From: Deltaproteobacteria bacterium
GTDB lineage: Bacteria; Bdellovibrionota_B; Oligoflexia; Oligoflexales; Bog-1112
Assembly (NCBI GenBank): GCA_016186945.1
Contig: JACPKR010000038.1
Location: forward strand, 32,072 to 96,071
DNA length: 64,000 nucleotides
Reading direction: 5' to 3'
Shown here in pieces: positions 41,659-50,751 of the stretch; position 1 is the first letter of the stretch, and each line of letters opens with the position of its first letter. The position numbers and the translations under genes were made by a program. A model generated the notes under the pieces. It saw only the letters and a list, made by a program, of their open reading frames with translations, made no database searches and was not told where the DNA came from.

Positions 41659-42303
41659 TTACAGTTTTCGAACAAGGTTGATGCCATCCCGTACCGTCAG
41701 CAAGACATTTTCAACCCTTTCATCTCTTGCGACGAGTTCGTTGGTTTGGGCGATCGCGGTAGATTCCGCATCACTGCTTGAGGGATCGAGGACTTTTCCT
41801 CCCCAGAGGGCGTTATCGAATACAATAAGACCGCCTTGTCTCAATTTTGGCAGACAAGCTTCATAGTAATTTTTATAGTTCTCTTTGTCCGCATCAATGA
41901 ACACAAAATCGAGCGTTTCTTTCAATTCAGAAATTGTCTTCATAGCGTCCTGAAGTTTTATCGTAATTTTCTTGGCATAGGCACTTCGATCAAAAAAATT
42001 CCGAGCTATTTTTGCGCATTCCGGGTCGACATCGCAGGTGATCAGTCGGCCATCGGGAGGTAATCCTTCGGCTATGCAAAGAGCGGAATATCCAGTGAAC
42101 ATTCCAATTTCAAGCGCACGGCGGGCACCGGAAAGCTGGACGAGCATTTTCAGGAATCTGCCTTCCAAGTGTCCACTTAGCATTTGCGGGACTGCCATTT
42201 TTGCATTGGTCTCGGCTTGAAGTTCTCGCAGAAGCGCTGATTCCGGGTGGATATGACGTCGGCAGTAGTCTTCTATTCCTGCAAGCATGTGATTCTGAAG
42301 CAT
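41659..42303 (-). CDS. Caffeoyl-CoA-type O-methyltransferase
   Basis: 214 residues of the class I (PF01596) methyltransferases. ALEIGMFTGYSALCIAEGL binds S-adenosylmethionine; the metal-binding block FVFIDADKENYKNYYEACL and the later FDNALWGGKVLDP are typical. Substrate unknown; bacterial relatives act on catechols or similar. AAGGAGAC lies six bases before the ATG. It heads an operon with the DNA glycosylase. Confidence 0.87.
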   Translation of the reverse strand: MLQNHMLAGIEDYCRRHIHPESALLRELQAETNAKMAVPQMLSGHLEGRFLKMLVQLSGARRALEIGMFTGYSALCIAEGLPPDGRLITCDVDPECAKIARNFFDRSAYAKKITIKLQDAMKTISELKETLDFVFIDADKENYKNYYEACLPKLRQGGLIVFDNALWGGKVLDPSSSDAESTAIAQTNELVARDERVENVLLTVRDGINLVRKL

Positions 42304-42356
42304 CGTAAGTCTCCTTTATTTGTGATGGCGCGCTACCGTTTTAAAGATGCCCCTTG

Positions 42357-42387
42357 CTATCTAAGTAATTGATAGTAAGATTATAAT
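42357..42387 (+). promoter_or_regulatory. Weak promoter region of the IHF/HU gene
   Basis: TATAAT at 42382-42387 with a nearby inverted repeat CTATC...GATAG (42357-42374). No convincing -35 box at the correct distance. Offered only as a candidate. Confidence 0.3.
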
Positions 42388-42483
42388 TTAAGAAGCCTCC
42401 AAAAAAAGGTGAGTATAGATGCCAGGGCTGTGCGGCCGGTTGTCCGCAATTTTTCATACGCCCATTGTGAAGGAGTTAGACGT

Positions 42484-42771
42484 ATGGTCAAGTCAGAACT
42501 GATTGAAAAGTTAGCCGATCGAGCGGGGATTACATTGTTTAAGGCGGAGGAACTCGTAGACCTCTTCTTTAACACCCTATCAGGAACCTTGGGCAAAGGT
42601 GGGCGCATTGAAATCCGAGGGTTCGGTGCCTTTTCTGTAAAGGAGTACAAGGGGTACACGGGTCGAAATCCTAAGACAGGCGAAGAGGTGACCGTTCCCT
42701 CGAAACGCCTACCTGTTTGGAGAACCGGCACTGAGCTTCGTCAACGTGTCGACTCAGTTTTTTCCAAGTGA
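42484..42771 (+). CDS. IHF/HU-family DNA-binding protein (IHF beta-like)
   Basis: 95 residues. VKSELIEKLADRAG at the N-terminus, IEIRGFGAFSVKEY and the arm tip GRNPKTGEEVTVP are standard for IHF/HU proteins, with the order closer to IHF beta than HU. It bends DNA. AAGGAG sits eight bases before the ATG at 42484. It is transcribed divergently from the O-methyltransferase and converges with the gene at 42776. Confidence 0.92.
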   Translation: MVKSELIEKLADRAGITLFKAEELVDLFFNTLSGTLGKGGRIEIRGFGAFSVKEYKGYTGRNPKTGEEVTVPSKRLPVWRTGTELRQRVDSVFSK

Positions 42772-42775
42772 GCAC

Positions 42776-44092
42776 TTAGGATCCCGTGGTCAAGCCGCGG
42801 GATGACTTAGGAACTTCGTCGGAACCTTGACTCCGTGACAGGAGTGTCTGAACAGCCGAGGCGCTTGCCCGTATGGTGCCATCGGCGATCTTGAAAAGGG
42901 CATCCTGCATCACTTCTAGAATAATAGCCTTCGCCAGTGTCATGCGAGTGGTCTCATCGTTAGGCCATCTCAGTACATTTTGGCAGAACTTTAATGCAAA
43001 CGGAAAGGTGACTGTAGCCACGGAAACGGTATAGGATTTCTCTGCGAGATAATTCCCAAGTTTTCGCCCAAGTTGGCGCCAGCTGAGGGGTTTTGCCTTG
43101 GGGAACACGAGGTAAATGCGTTTTTCGTGAATTGCCTTCGCAAGCGGAGTGTCCAGTCGCTTTCTCGGAAAGGAACGAAGGAGAAGCTTGTCAACTCCCG
43201 ACTCGGTGATATCCAGGAGGACAGAAACCATGAGGTGCTCCCTGATGTCCTGCCAAAAACGTGTCGGATTGGGAAGAAGATAAGTGCGAATCAAACGGCG
43301 TGCTGAGACTGAAATGATGTTCTTGTTGATGAACGATTGGGTTGTCTCGGCACTGATGAGAAGCCCTGTCCTCAGCAATTCTGTTTTGTCATCCAGAGGC
43401 TCTAGCGCTTCGAAGTCATATTGTTTCGTTGTGGCAACCGCATCGTAGTCCCATAGAGGCAAATGGACGGTGATCTCATCTGGAATCTGATTGAGAAGCG
43501 TTGTAAAGGCTTCGTCTTCATCAAGCAAGACTTTGCAAGCCATGGTGTCAAAGATGTTTCGCAATTCTCTGCTCTCACACATCTTGTCCGCAGCCAGTTC
43601 GAGTAGTCGTAAAGCGAAAGTCATAGCATTCTTATGGTTAGTGTCCTCAAAACGGGAGATCTGCCTGGCGAAGTGGAGGAGAATCTCAGGGAGTCGGGAC
43701 TGAATGAGACTTGCTAAGCTCAAAATGCGCTCAGATTTCATGCGAAAATCGCTAGCAAGTTCGTCGTAGGCCGCAGCGAAAGCCAAGAGTGCATCGCCGT
43801 GCTGCCATCCTTTTTCCGCTTGAAGGTGTGCTTCGAACCAGAAGGGCGCTGAAGTTTCGTCCAGTGTCCACGGAAGTTCCATCAAATTTCGTACATGCAG
43901 CGCGAAGGTCTCGTTGTCGGCCTGGGTATTATGGAGCGAAGCCAGCCACGCCCCGCTTGTAAACGTCGCGAAGGAAGCAAGAATTCCTATTTCAGCGGAC
44001 GGATCATCATCCTGAGTCACCGAGCTGCCACGAGCTGCCAGGGAAAACACACACAACGAGAGTGTAATGATCCGCCTCAAAGATGACCTCAT
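42776..44092 (-). CDS. Exported protein of unknown function
   Basis: 438 residues with a signal peptide (about 1-22) but no lipobox. The body is largely alpha-helical with no family recognised. The last residues (SSRGLTTGS and stop) are encoded by the GC-rich palindrome GGATCCCGTGGTCAAGCCGC at 42779-42806, so an intergenic repeat has become the C-terminus. Confidence 0.7.
   Translation of the reverse strand: MRSSLRRIITLSLCVFSLAARGSSVTQDDDPSAEIGILASFATFTSGAWLASLHNTQADNETFALHVRNLMELPWTLDETSAPFWFEAHLQAEKGWQHGDALLAFAAAYDELASDFRMKSERILSLASLIQSRLPEILLHFARQISRFEDTNHKNAMTFALRLLELAADKMCESRELRNIFDTMACKVLLDEDEAFTTLLNQIPDEITVHLPLWDYDAVATTKQYDFEALEPLDDKTELLRTGLLISAETTQSFINKNIISVSARRLIRTYLLPNPTRFWQDIREHLMVSVLLDITESGVDKLLLRSFPRKRLDTPLAKAIHEKRIYLVFPKAKPLSWRQLGRKLGNYLAEKSYTVSVATVTFPFALKFCQNVLRWPNDETTRMTLAKAIILEVMQDALFKIADGTIRASASAVQTLLSRSQGSDEVPKSSRGLTTGS
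42779..42806. repeat. GC-rich palindromic element, single copy
   Basis: GGATCCCGTGGTCAAGCCGC GGGATGAC, one mismatch from the copy at 36322-36349. It overlaps the last codons of the gene at 42776, and follows the convergent IHF-like stop. Confidence 0.7.
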
Positions 44093-44158
44093 TTAAAAAC
44101 TTCTTTAATTTCAATAACTTAACTTATCAAAAAGGACAAGGAATTTCTGTGGTGGATG

Positions 44159-44205
44159 GCAAGGAGGTGGTTTGGAGGAAACTGCGCAGCTGGTTCCTCC
44201 AAGAA
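44159..44205 (+). repeat. Dispersed hairpin element, core
   Basis: GCAAGGAGGTGG and hairpin; termini missing. It is adjacent to the stop of the DNA methyltransferase gene. Confidence 0.85.
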
Positions 44206-44213
44206 AGGCTGAA

Positions 44214-44966
44214 TTACTTGCGTTTAAGAAAATGTTTAGGTGGACGAATGGTTTCTACATCTTTCTTCATGATGAAGAGGTAGTTGAATCCCCTAAGGAA
44301 GTAATTACCTTCCACGGCAGAGTTGTGCCAGTTTCTTCGTTTCAGCGTTTGGTTGTGTCGAACAACGCACACGATGTCAACGGGACGAAAGAAGTGGCCC
44401 AGGATATTGAAAAGTTCAAAGCCTAGGGGAACGAAGGGTTTTCCTTTCTTGAAAGAATCACTTACGTAGAGGGCACAGTAGCGTTTGTCACGCAGGACAC
44501 GGTAGATTTCCGCAATGACTTCCGTCATGGCCTCGTAATAGGCATCGCTGCGGGCATCGAGTGTTCCAATGCATTCCTCCTTACCTGAGTAAGTGAGGTG
44601 AGTGGAATAGGGGGGATCAATGAAAACAAAGTCAGAACTTTCGTCCTCCAAAGGAAGAGATCTTGCGTCTGCTTTTACAATGTCGTTGCGGTAAGGAGCT
44701 AGGTCGAAGCCACGACCCTTACGTTTTAAGTCCTTGCAAACATCGAGAGTGGTGCCGCTCCCACACATAGGATCCACGACCGTATCATTTTCCCGTGTGT
44801 AGCGTCGCAGAAGGTTCCATATAACGAAAGACGGGGTTGCTCCCTTGTAGTTTTGATCCCCTTGCACGGATGTTCCGTAATGTTGAGAAGGGTATTCCCA
44901 CAAGGTGGTAGTTTGCAGTTCAAGGGCAGGTTTGCCAAAATTCACTTTATTGTTGTGTAAGTTCAT
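44214..44966 (-). CDS. Orphan site-specific DNA methyltransferase
   Basis: 250 residues. S-adenosylmethionine motif VVDPMCGSGTTLDVCKDL (63-80) precedes the catalytic motif FIDPPYS (115-121), marking an N6-adenine or N4-cytosine amino-methyltransferase. No restriction gene or recognition subunit is nearby, so it may be a solitary regulatory or defence methylase. The ATG at 44966 has no strong ribosome-binding site. Frames extending to 45149 go through the repeat element and are not trusted. Confidence 0.85.
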   Translation of the reverse strand: MNLHNNKVNFGKPALELQTTTLWEYPSQHYGTSVQGDQNYKGATPSFVIWNLLRRYTRENDTVVDPMCGSGTTLDVCKDLKRKGRGFDLAPYRNDIVKADARSLPLEDESSDFVFIDPPYSTHLTYSGKEECIGTLDARSDAYYEAMTEVIAEIYRVLRDKRYCALYVSDSFKKGKPFVPLGFELFNILGHFFRPVDIVCVVRHNQTLKRRNWHNSAVEGNYFLRGFNYLFIMKKDVETIRPPKHFLKRK

Positions 44967-45009
44967 GGGGCAGGTTCTGTCATAAATCAAGGGCAAATGC
45001 AAGAATCTT

Positions 45010-45149
45010 GTAATGCGTAAGCCACTTGGGGCAAATAGGGAGAGGGGGGTTTGGGGGGGCGAGGGAAAAGCCTGCCCTGAGCAAAGCGAAGGGTCGCTCC
45101 CCCAAGGGATTTCTTGGAGGAACCAGCTGCGCAGTTTCCTCCAAACCAC
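45010..45149 (-). repeat. Dispersed hairpin element with internal insert, right end lost
   Basis: Complete outer terminus GTAATGCGTAAGCCACTTGG and the G-rich tract, plus an extra segment CCTGCCCTGAGCAAAGCGAA (45070-45089) shared with the copy at 27881. It ends at CCAAACCAC directly before the nagZ stop. Confidence 0.88.
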
Positions 45150-45151
45150 TT

Positions 45152-46180
45152 TTAAAAAATCCTTTGTTTCAGTTTCCTTACACGTTGGAGAGAGGCTTCC
45201 AGATCGGCCTCGGAAAGGCTTCCTTTTTCCAAGAGTTCGAGCACGGAAGCTCTGAAAAAAGAGGGAAGATCAGGGTTAGCGGCAAATTTGGCGATGCGGG
45301 GAGCAGCTTGCGGGTTCTTGCTGAAAAGAACCATGTCGTTACCCGCTCGCAGGGCTTTGTCGATTACGGTCGTGGGATCCCTATACTGTTCCTGAATTGC
45401 ACCCATATGCAAGTCATCGACGATCACTACCCCGTCAAAGTGGAATGTTTCGCGCAGGATCGGCCGGATCAGGGCCGACGAGAGGGAAAGCGGGGCGTCA
45501 TCGAAAGATTGGTGCATGAGATGAGCGGTCATAACCATGTCAGCGGATCCTTTGTCGATCAGAATTCGAAACGGTTCACATTCGCGTTCTGTCCAGACAT
45601 CAGTGATGTCTACCATTCCAAGGTGGCTATCTTTTTGGGCGGAACCATGTCCTGGAAAATGTTTGAGGCATGTTAAAACTCCTGCCTCATGATGTGCGTT
45701 TACAAGAGCGTCCGCGAAGGCTACGACCTTTGCAGTATCGTCCCCAAAGCTTCTACCCAAGCCGCTGATGACAGGGCAAGCTAGGTCAAGGTCGACGCAG
45801 GGGGCGAAGTTTAGGTTAAAACCAAACTTTCGTAATTCGAGGGCGAGTTCAAGATAATAGGTCTGCGCCTCTTCTGGACGGAGGCGTTGGCCTATTTCAT
45901 GGGGCGTGAGGTAGTCTCGAAAACCCTTTTTTGCCTGCAACCTTTGAACACTTCCCCCTTCTTGGTCGATGGCAATCAAAAGGGGCAGGTCAGCCGGTGC
46001 TGCCTGGGCCAAGGCCAGCGTCAAGTCGCGGACTTGGCGCGGGGAGATGATATTGTGCCCAAAGAGGATCACCCCCCCGACCTCAGCTTCCCTGATTTGC
46101 TTTAATAGGATTTTGACTGAGGAGTCTTGAGGGGATGTCCCTTCAAAGCCGACGATAAGAAGTTGACCAAGATTTTTCAC
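45152..46180 (-). CDS. nagZ: Beta-N-acetylhexosaminidase NagZ
   Basis: 342 residues of GH3, which removes N-acetylglucosamine from anhydro-muropeptides during cell-wall recycling. Seen: LLIAIDQEGGSVQRL for sugar binding, the NagZ loop KHFPGHGSAQKDSH and the nucleophile region VVIVDDLHMGAI. The start is the GTG at 46180 with AAGGAG eight bases upstream; that ribosome-binding site appears to come from a remnant of the dispersed repeat (46190-46207). Confidence 0.93.
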   Translation of the reverse strand: MKNLGQLLIVGFEGTSPQDSSVKILLKQIREAEVGGVILFGHNIISPRQVRDLTLALAQAAPADLPLLIAIDQEGGSVQRLQAKKGFRDYLTPHEIGQRLRPEEAQTYYLELALELRKFGFNLNFAPCVDLDLACPVISGLGRSFGDDTAKVVAFADALVNAHHEAGVLTCLKHFPGHGSAQKDSHLGMVDITDVWTERECEPFRILIDKGSADMVMTAHLMHQSFDDAPLSLSSALIRPILRETFHFDGVVIVDDLHMGAIQEQYRDPTTVIDKALRAGNDMVLFSKNPQAAPRIAKFAANPDLPSFFRASVLELLEKGSLSEADLEASLQRVRKLKQRIF

Positions 46181-46189
46181 ACTCGTTGC

Positions 46190-46207
46190 TCCTTGCCACA
46201 AGCGGGT
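46190..46207 (-). repeat. Remnant of the dispersed element upstream of nagZ
   Basis: CTCCTTGCCACAAGCGGGTA is the same as the inner end of the copies near 8320. It provides the AAGGAG used by nagZ. Confidence 0.65.
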
Positions 46208-46231
46208 ATGATATTGTACCTTTGCGTTCCT

Positions 46232-47395
46232 ATGGACAAAAAACCTTCACAATTGATTTCAGGCTTGCGTCTATGTTTTCTTGCTCTGACACTAGTCTCG
46301 TCAGTTCCGGCCTTTGCTCTCGAAAGGAAGGAAATCTTCTGCCTTTTAAACGATCAGGGGACCAGGCTCCAGCATTGCTTCCTTATCATTGTAGAAGAAT
46401 CAACGAATAATTTACATGAAGAGCAGGACGATGAGCCAGCTAAACATCCTGACGTTCCGCTTAGGGATGATTTTTCAAGAGAGCAAAATCCAGGTGGTAT
46501 GTGTTTGAGTCCCATCATTTGTAACATGTCGTCCTGCTTCACAGAGGTTGACTCTTTAGGTTTTATCATGGGTACGAACACACGGATCGATCATTTCGTC
46601 AGGTCAAATTCAGATTGTGGTTCTAAGGGGAACCGTTCCCCACAAGTAACCATAAACGAGGTCGCTCTAAAGGAAAAAGCAGAGTTTGGAATCAAAACTG
46701 TAAATTTCCTATCGAAAGTTTGTCGCATTGTCCTGCGTTCCCTGGGACATTATAAAATTGCGGCGACATGTTCCCTGGTGAAACTTGCTGGCGATGTGAT
46801 TGAGGATCATGAAGAATATTGGGATACGAAACGAAAACCTGTCTTTGTCATTTTGAGTGCTGGCCACGAGTATCTCACTTTAAGTGAGAATGACTTTCTA
46901 GGTTTCGATCCGACTACTTACACAAAACTTGCGAGTAAAGTCTTGATGGACTTGGATAAGAATCTGGATAAGCAGGATCGCATTATTTCTGAAGCAGACG
47001 AAAAATACCTTGCAAAATTTGGGTTTAACCTGGCCATTCTATTCACGGTCGGGAAAACTGTAGCCATTGCCTTAGGGAAATATCAAGTTGCCGGTATCAT
47101 GGCAGGTGGTGCTTTGCTTGAGGATATTCTGGCAATTGGTTATGAAGGCGTCTGGTCGGGAAAGACAAACAGCAAACAGTGCCGGGACAAAGCCAACCTC
47201 AATCTCTGGTACTTCGTCAACCATGCCTTACAGGCGAGTCTTACCTATAGGTCGGGTTATAAAAGCCCCTGGCTGACAACGGCCTTCATTGTCGAGTTAA
47301 TGGGAGAATTTTCCTTTCGCGAGCTTTATTGCCGACAGTGGGTATGGAATATGTTGGCCGGTTTGATGCCGTCGTTTGAAACTAACGAAGGCTAA
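46232..47395 (+). CDS. Secreted or membrane protein of unknown function
   Basis: 387 residues with a signal peptide (LRLCFLALTLVSSVPAFA) and several Cys in the first third. The later half includes two or three moderately hydrophobic helices (for example LAILFTVGKTVAIALGKY). Not recognised. The ATG at 46232 gives the best signal peptide, though its ribosome-binding site is weak; ATG 46208 is an alternative. Its end overlaps the convergent aminotransferase stop by 14 bases. Confidence 0.65.
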   Translation: MDKKPSQLISGLRLCFLALTLVSSVPAFALERKEIFCLLNDQGTRLQHCFLIIVEESTNNLHEEQDDEPAKHPDVPLRDDFSREQNPGGMCLSPIICNMSSCFTEVDSLGFIMGTNTRIDHFVRSNSDCGSKGNRSPQVTINEVALKEKAEFGIKTVNFLSKVCRIVLRSLGHYKIAATCSLVKLAGDVIEDHEEYWDTKRKPVFVILSAGHEYLTLSENDFLGFDPTTYTKLASKVLMDLDKNLDKQDRIISEADEKYLAKFGFNLAILFTVGKTVAIALGKYQVAGIMAGGALLEDILAIGYEGVWSGKTNSKQCRDKANLNLWYFVNHALQASLTYRSGYKSPWLTTAFIVELMGEFSFRELYCRQWVWNMLAGLMPSFETNEG

Positions 47396-48557
47396 AGACG
47401 TCTCGTAAGGCAGGCAAGCTTCTCTCTATCATTTCGGTTTCAAAACAGTATGAAATCCGCACGAAGCCGGGACTTCCGAAGGCAGTCCCGGGGACGAGCA
47501 TGACTTTGTGTTCCGCAGCTTTCTTAACAAAAGCGAGATCGTCTGGAATGGGTGTGCGGGGGAAAAGGTAGAAGGCGCCTTGAGGCTTAACACATTCTAC
47601 TCCCAAGTCTCTCAAGCAGGTGTAAAGGAGATCGCGGTTTTTTTGGTAGGGAGCGATATCAACGATCGCATCTCCGAGCAGAGGAAGAATTTTCTGCATG
47701 AGAGCGGGCGCGTTCACAAAGCCGAGGGAAAGTTGCGCACAGTTGAGGGCAGAGACGATGTTTCCGGCGTCATAGCAGGAAGGTGAGACGGCCACATAGC
47801 CAATCCGCTCGCCTGGGATTGCCAGATCCTTGCTGAAGGATGTGACGAGGATTGTGTGTTCGTAAGCTTGGAAAGGTGACGGGGTGATGAGTCCGTCGTA
47901 GCATATTTTCTCGTAGGGTTCGTCAGAAATAAGATAGATAGGTAGTTCCCGATCTCTTGATTTTTTCCTAAGTAAGTCTCCCAACTCGTCCAGCTCGCCT
48001 TTTCTGTAGGCCACTCCCGTTGGGTTATTGGGGGAGTTGATGAGGACTGCGCAGGTTTTTGGGTTGATTGCTCTTTCTATTGTGTTCAGGTCAAGGTGGA
48101 AGGAAGGGGAAGAGGGGACGACGACCAATGTTCCCCCATGATTTGCTGTGTAGTGAACGTACTCAGGAAAATGAGGTGCAGAGACGATGACTTCGTCCGC
48201 CGGGTTGAGGAGGGATTTCGAGATGATGTTAAGTCCCCCTCCTGCTCCGACGCACATGGTGACAAGGTGTGAGGAAAAGGGGAGATCGTGTTTGGCTTGG
48301 AGTTTTTCCGCAACGAAGCTGCGGGTTTCTTCCAGGCCCTGATTGGGCATGTAGCGGTGAATCCCCTTTTCTCCGGACCTCATCACTTGGATGATCGCTG
48401 CTGTCACAGCAGGTGGGGGTTCGAACGTAGGATTGCCTAGGGTGAAATCATAAATGTTATCACGTCCGTATTCGGCAATGAGCCTGCGACTTTCCTGGAA
48501 CATTTTGCGGATCAGATTACCGCTGTTGATTTGCTTCATAACTTGTTTGGCAACCAT
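47382..48557 (-). CDS. Class I/II aminotransferase (aspartate aminotransferase-like)
   Basis: 391 residues, a normal PLP aminotransferase. Lys243 in TSFSKDLAIPGERIGY forms the internal aldimine; NSPNNPTG (174-181) and SDEPYEKICY (211-220) are co-factor and substrate contacts. FTLGNPTFEPPP near the start is typical of the aspartate/aromatic group. The exact amino-acid substrate is unknown. AGAGGAGG lies upstream of the ATG at 48557. Confidence 0.9.
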   Translation of the reverse strand: MVAKQVMKQINSGNLIRKMFQESRRLIAEYGRDNIYDFTLGNPTFEPPPAVTAAIIQVMRSGEKGIHRYMPNQGLEETRSFVAEKLQAKHDLPFSSHLVTMCVGAGGGLNIISKSLLNPADEVIVSAPHFPEYVHYTANHGGTLVVVPSSPSFHLDLNTIERAINPKTCAVLINSPNNPTGVAYRKGELDELGDLLRKKSRDRELPIYLISDEPYEKICYDGLITPSPFQAYEHTILVTSFSKDLAIPGERIGYVAVSPSCYDAGNIVSALNCAQLSLGFVNAPALMQKILPLLGDAIVDIAPYQKNRDLLYTCLRDLGVECVKPQGAFYLFPRTPIPDDLAFVKKAAEHKVMLVPGTAFGSPGFVRISYCFETEMIERSLPALRDVFSLR

Positions 48558-48579
48558 CAAGCCCTCCTCTGGGGAATGC

Positions 48580-48707
48580 CCCAAGGAATTTCTTGGAGGA
48601 ACCAGCTGCGCAGTTTCCTCCAAACCACCTCCTTGCCACAAGCCCGGTATTCTTGGAGGAACCAGCTGCGCAGTTTCCTCCAAACCACCTCCTTGCTACA
48701 AAGGGGT
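48580..48707 (-). repeat. Dispersed hairpin element, two tandem cores
   Basis: Two cores separated by AGCCCGGTAT, each with TTCTTGGAGGAACCAGCTGC and the AAACCACCTCCTTGC box. It lies in the divergent gap between the aminotransferase and aquaporin genes. A 17-codon frame at 48733-48786 follows but looks incidental. Confidence 0.85.
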
Positions 48708-48800
48708 GCCACAAGAAGAGGATACTATCGCATGAAGAAATCACTCGCAAAGACAATTGGGACATTTTACTATTCTTCCACCTGATGAGGAGAGCGGCAT

Positions 48801-49538
48801 ATGTTAGCTTCATACTTTGGTGAGTTTCTAGGGACCATGATTCTAGTCGTCTTGGGTGTTGGTGTAGTGGCCAACGTTCTTCTCAGTAAATCGAAGGGCG
48901 AAAATGCAGGTTGGATGGCGATTACCACAGGGTGGGCCATTGCGGTGATTGTAGCGGTATTTGTTGCTCAGTCTGCTGGTTCTCCTCAAGCCGACATCAA
49001 CCCAGCTGTCACTCTGGCCAAGTACATGTTGGGGGGTATCTACAGTTCGAATGAAGTAGCATGGACCATTCTAGCAGAATTCACGGGTGCCTTCGTGGGT
49101 GCGGTCATAGTCTGGCTCGCATACCTTCCTCATTGGGGGGCGACATCGAGTGCTGAGAAGAAAAGTTCAGTGTTTATGACAAGTCCTGCCATCCGTCATT
49201 TTCCGAGCAATCTTGTCGCTGAAATCATTGGTACAGTTGTATTGATCCTTGGCGTCGGAGCCATTTTCGGCCAAGCAACCCGGGGGGCGCCTGTCCCAGG
49301 GCTAGGTCCTTACCTTGTAGGGGTTTTAGTCTGGGGTATCGGCCTTTCTTTGGGCGGACCGACAGGATACGCCATTAATCCTGCGAGAGACTTGGGCCCG
49401 AGGATCGCTCACGCCATTTTGCCCATTGCGGGAAAAGGTGGGTCCGACTGGTCCTATGCCTGGATTCCTGTGCTTGGTCCTCTGTTGGGGGGACTCATTG
49501 GTGCCGTCCTATGGAGATTACTGCTAAACGGCGCATAA
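48801..49538 (+). CDS. glpF: Aquaglyceroporin (GlpF-like)
   Basis: 245-residue MIP-family channel with six membrane segments and two half-helices. First NPA at 67-69 (INPAVTLAK), second NPARD at 193-197 (INPARDLGPR); the Asp after the second motif favours glycerol-conducting members. It sits in the inner membrane. GAGGAGAG is upstream. The CBS-domain gene follows 31 bases downstream; no glycerol kinase is adjacent. Confidence 0.92.
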   Translation: MLASYFGEFLGTMILVVLGVGVVANVLLSKSKGENAGWMAITTGWAIAVIVAVFVAQSAGSPQADINPAVTLAKYMLGGIYSSNEVAWTILAEFTGAFVGAVIVWLAYLPHWGATSSAEKKSSVFMTSPAIRHFPSNLVAEIIGTVVLILGVGAIFGQATRGAPVPGLGPYLVGVLVWGIGLSLGGPTGYAINPARDLGPRIAHAILPIAGKGGSDWSYAWIPVLGPLLGGLIGAVLWRLLLNGA

Positions 49539-49569
49539 TTTCTTTTATTCGTTAGTGGGAGGATCATAC

Positions 49570-49980
49570 ATGTTACACATTCCTATTGAAGAGTTCTCAA
49601 CACCGAGTCCCATGGTTGCAGACGTTAGTGAATCCATTCGTGCGGTGTCGGCTCTGATGAAAGAATGTGAGGTGCGTCATGTCCCTATTGTTGACGCAGG
49701 AAAAGTTGTGGGGATTGTTTCGGAAAGAAACATCAACGCGGTCATTAATGTGGAAGGAGGGGAGCATGTGCCTGTCGGTCAAATTATGGTCCGCGACCCT
49801 TATACTGTCCTTTGGAATGAGCCTCTTGAAAAAGTCGCTTTCAACATGTCAAAACGAAAAATCGGATCGGCAATTGTGGTCAATGAAACCAACACACCAG
49901 TCGGCATTTTCACTTCGACGGATGCGTTGAATGCCTTGATTGAGGTGATCAGGGGCGAAATGGCTGATTACGACGAGTGA
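49570..49980 (+). CDS. CBS-domain pair protein
   Basis: 136 residues consisting almost only of two CBS motifs (about 15-70 and 80-130), each with the characteristic VVGIVSERNI and PVGIFTSTDALNAL ends. Such proteins sense adenine nucleotides or S-adenosylmethionine. The ATG at 49570 has GGGAGG seven bases upstream. It may be co-transcribed with the aquaglyceroporin. Confidence 0.85.
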   Translation: MLHIPIEEFSTPSPMVADVSESIRAVSALMKECEVRHVPIVDAGKVVGIVSERNINAVINVEGGEHVPVGQIMVRDPYTVLWNEPLEKVAFNMSKRKIGSAIVVNETNTPVGIFTSTDALNALIEVIRGEMADYDE

Positions 49981-50001
49981 AGAAAGCTTTCTGTTAGGCC
50001 G

Positions 50002-50697
50002 ATGCGGTATATTATGAACCTTCGGCCCATTCAGTCCCAAACGGCACTTCTAAGTCTTGCGTTCGTCATTTCTCTGTGCTTGCATGGGCTTTTTCTTAGC
50101 CTTCTTTCCCCCTTGGAGTTAAGGCTAGATGAAGATCTTAAAAATTTCCAGAAAATTGAGATCATCCACGAAATGCCCAAAGTGGAAACCATGCCCCCTC
50201 CTGAAGTGAAACGACCGATACCTCCTAAACCTGACAAAATTTCGGAGCCTAGGAAAAAACATTTGGAAAAACCCAGGCCGAAGCCAATCCTAGGTTTTTC
50301 TCCCGACACAGTTACAAAGGGAGGAAAAGGGATAGACGTTCCCCTGGGGAATACTCTCCTTGCTCCGGACGAGGGGACACGATTGCGGGCCGAAGACATG
50401 GCAAACTTGGAAAGCGATCTAAGCAAGCCTGCCCAGCTTATTCGCTCGTCCGTCTCCATTCCCGAGTACACAAGAGAAGCTGTCGATGCCGACCTTGAGG
50501 GCTTGTTTGTTGTGGATGTTTTCGTGGATGAAAAGGGAAACGTGATCGAGGCTGACTTGTCCTCAAAAGTAGGTTTTGGGATGGACGAAAGGCTACTCAA
50601 GGCTGCACGGAATGCAAACTTTGAGCCAAGGAAAAACCGCTTAGGCATCCCCATTCCTGGATGGACAGATATCACGTTCAAACTCGAAGTTCACTGA
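50002..50697 (+). CDS. tonB: TonB-like energy transducer
   Basis: 231 residues: membrane anchor (about 17-40), a Pro/Lys-rich linker (PPPEVKRPIPPKPDKISEPR), and a C-terminal TonB-type domain (VDADLEGLFVVDVFVDEKGN and GIPIPGWTDITFKLEV). It should span the periplasm and pass proton-motive energy to outer-membrane receptors. No exbB or exbD is present in the window. ATG 50002 and ATG 50014 are both possible starts. Confidence 0.8.
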   Translation: MRYIMNLRPIQSQTALLSLAFVISLCLHGLFLSLLSPLELRLDEDLKNFQKIEIIHEMPKVETMPPPEVKRPIPPKPDKISEPRKKHLEKPRPKPILGFSPDTVTKGGKGIDVPLGNTLLAPDEGTRLRAEDMANLESDLSKPAQLIRSSVSIPEYTREAVDADLEGLFVVDVFVDEKGNVIEADLSSKVGFGMDERLLKAARNANFEPRKNRLGIPIPGWTDITFKLEVH

Positions 50698-50751
50698 CGC
50701 AACCGCCTGTCGTGCGAGACTTGGCTTCGTTAACACTCTAGTGTATCAGGA

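Noticed and set aside
48733-48786. 17-codon frame before the aquaglyceroporin gene as a leader peptide
   Set aside because: No attenuator-like structure or regulatory codon run was seen.
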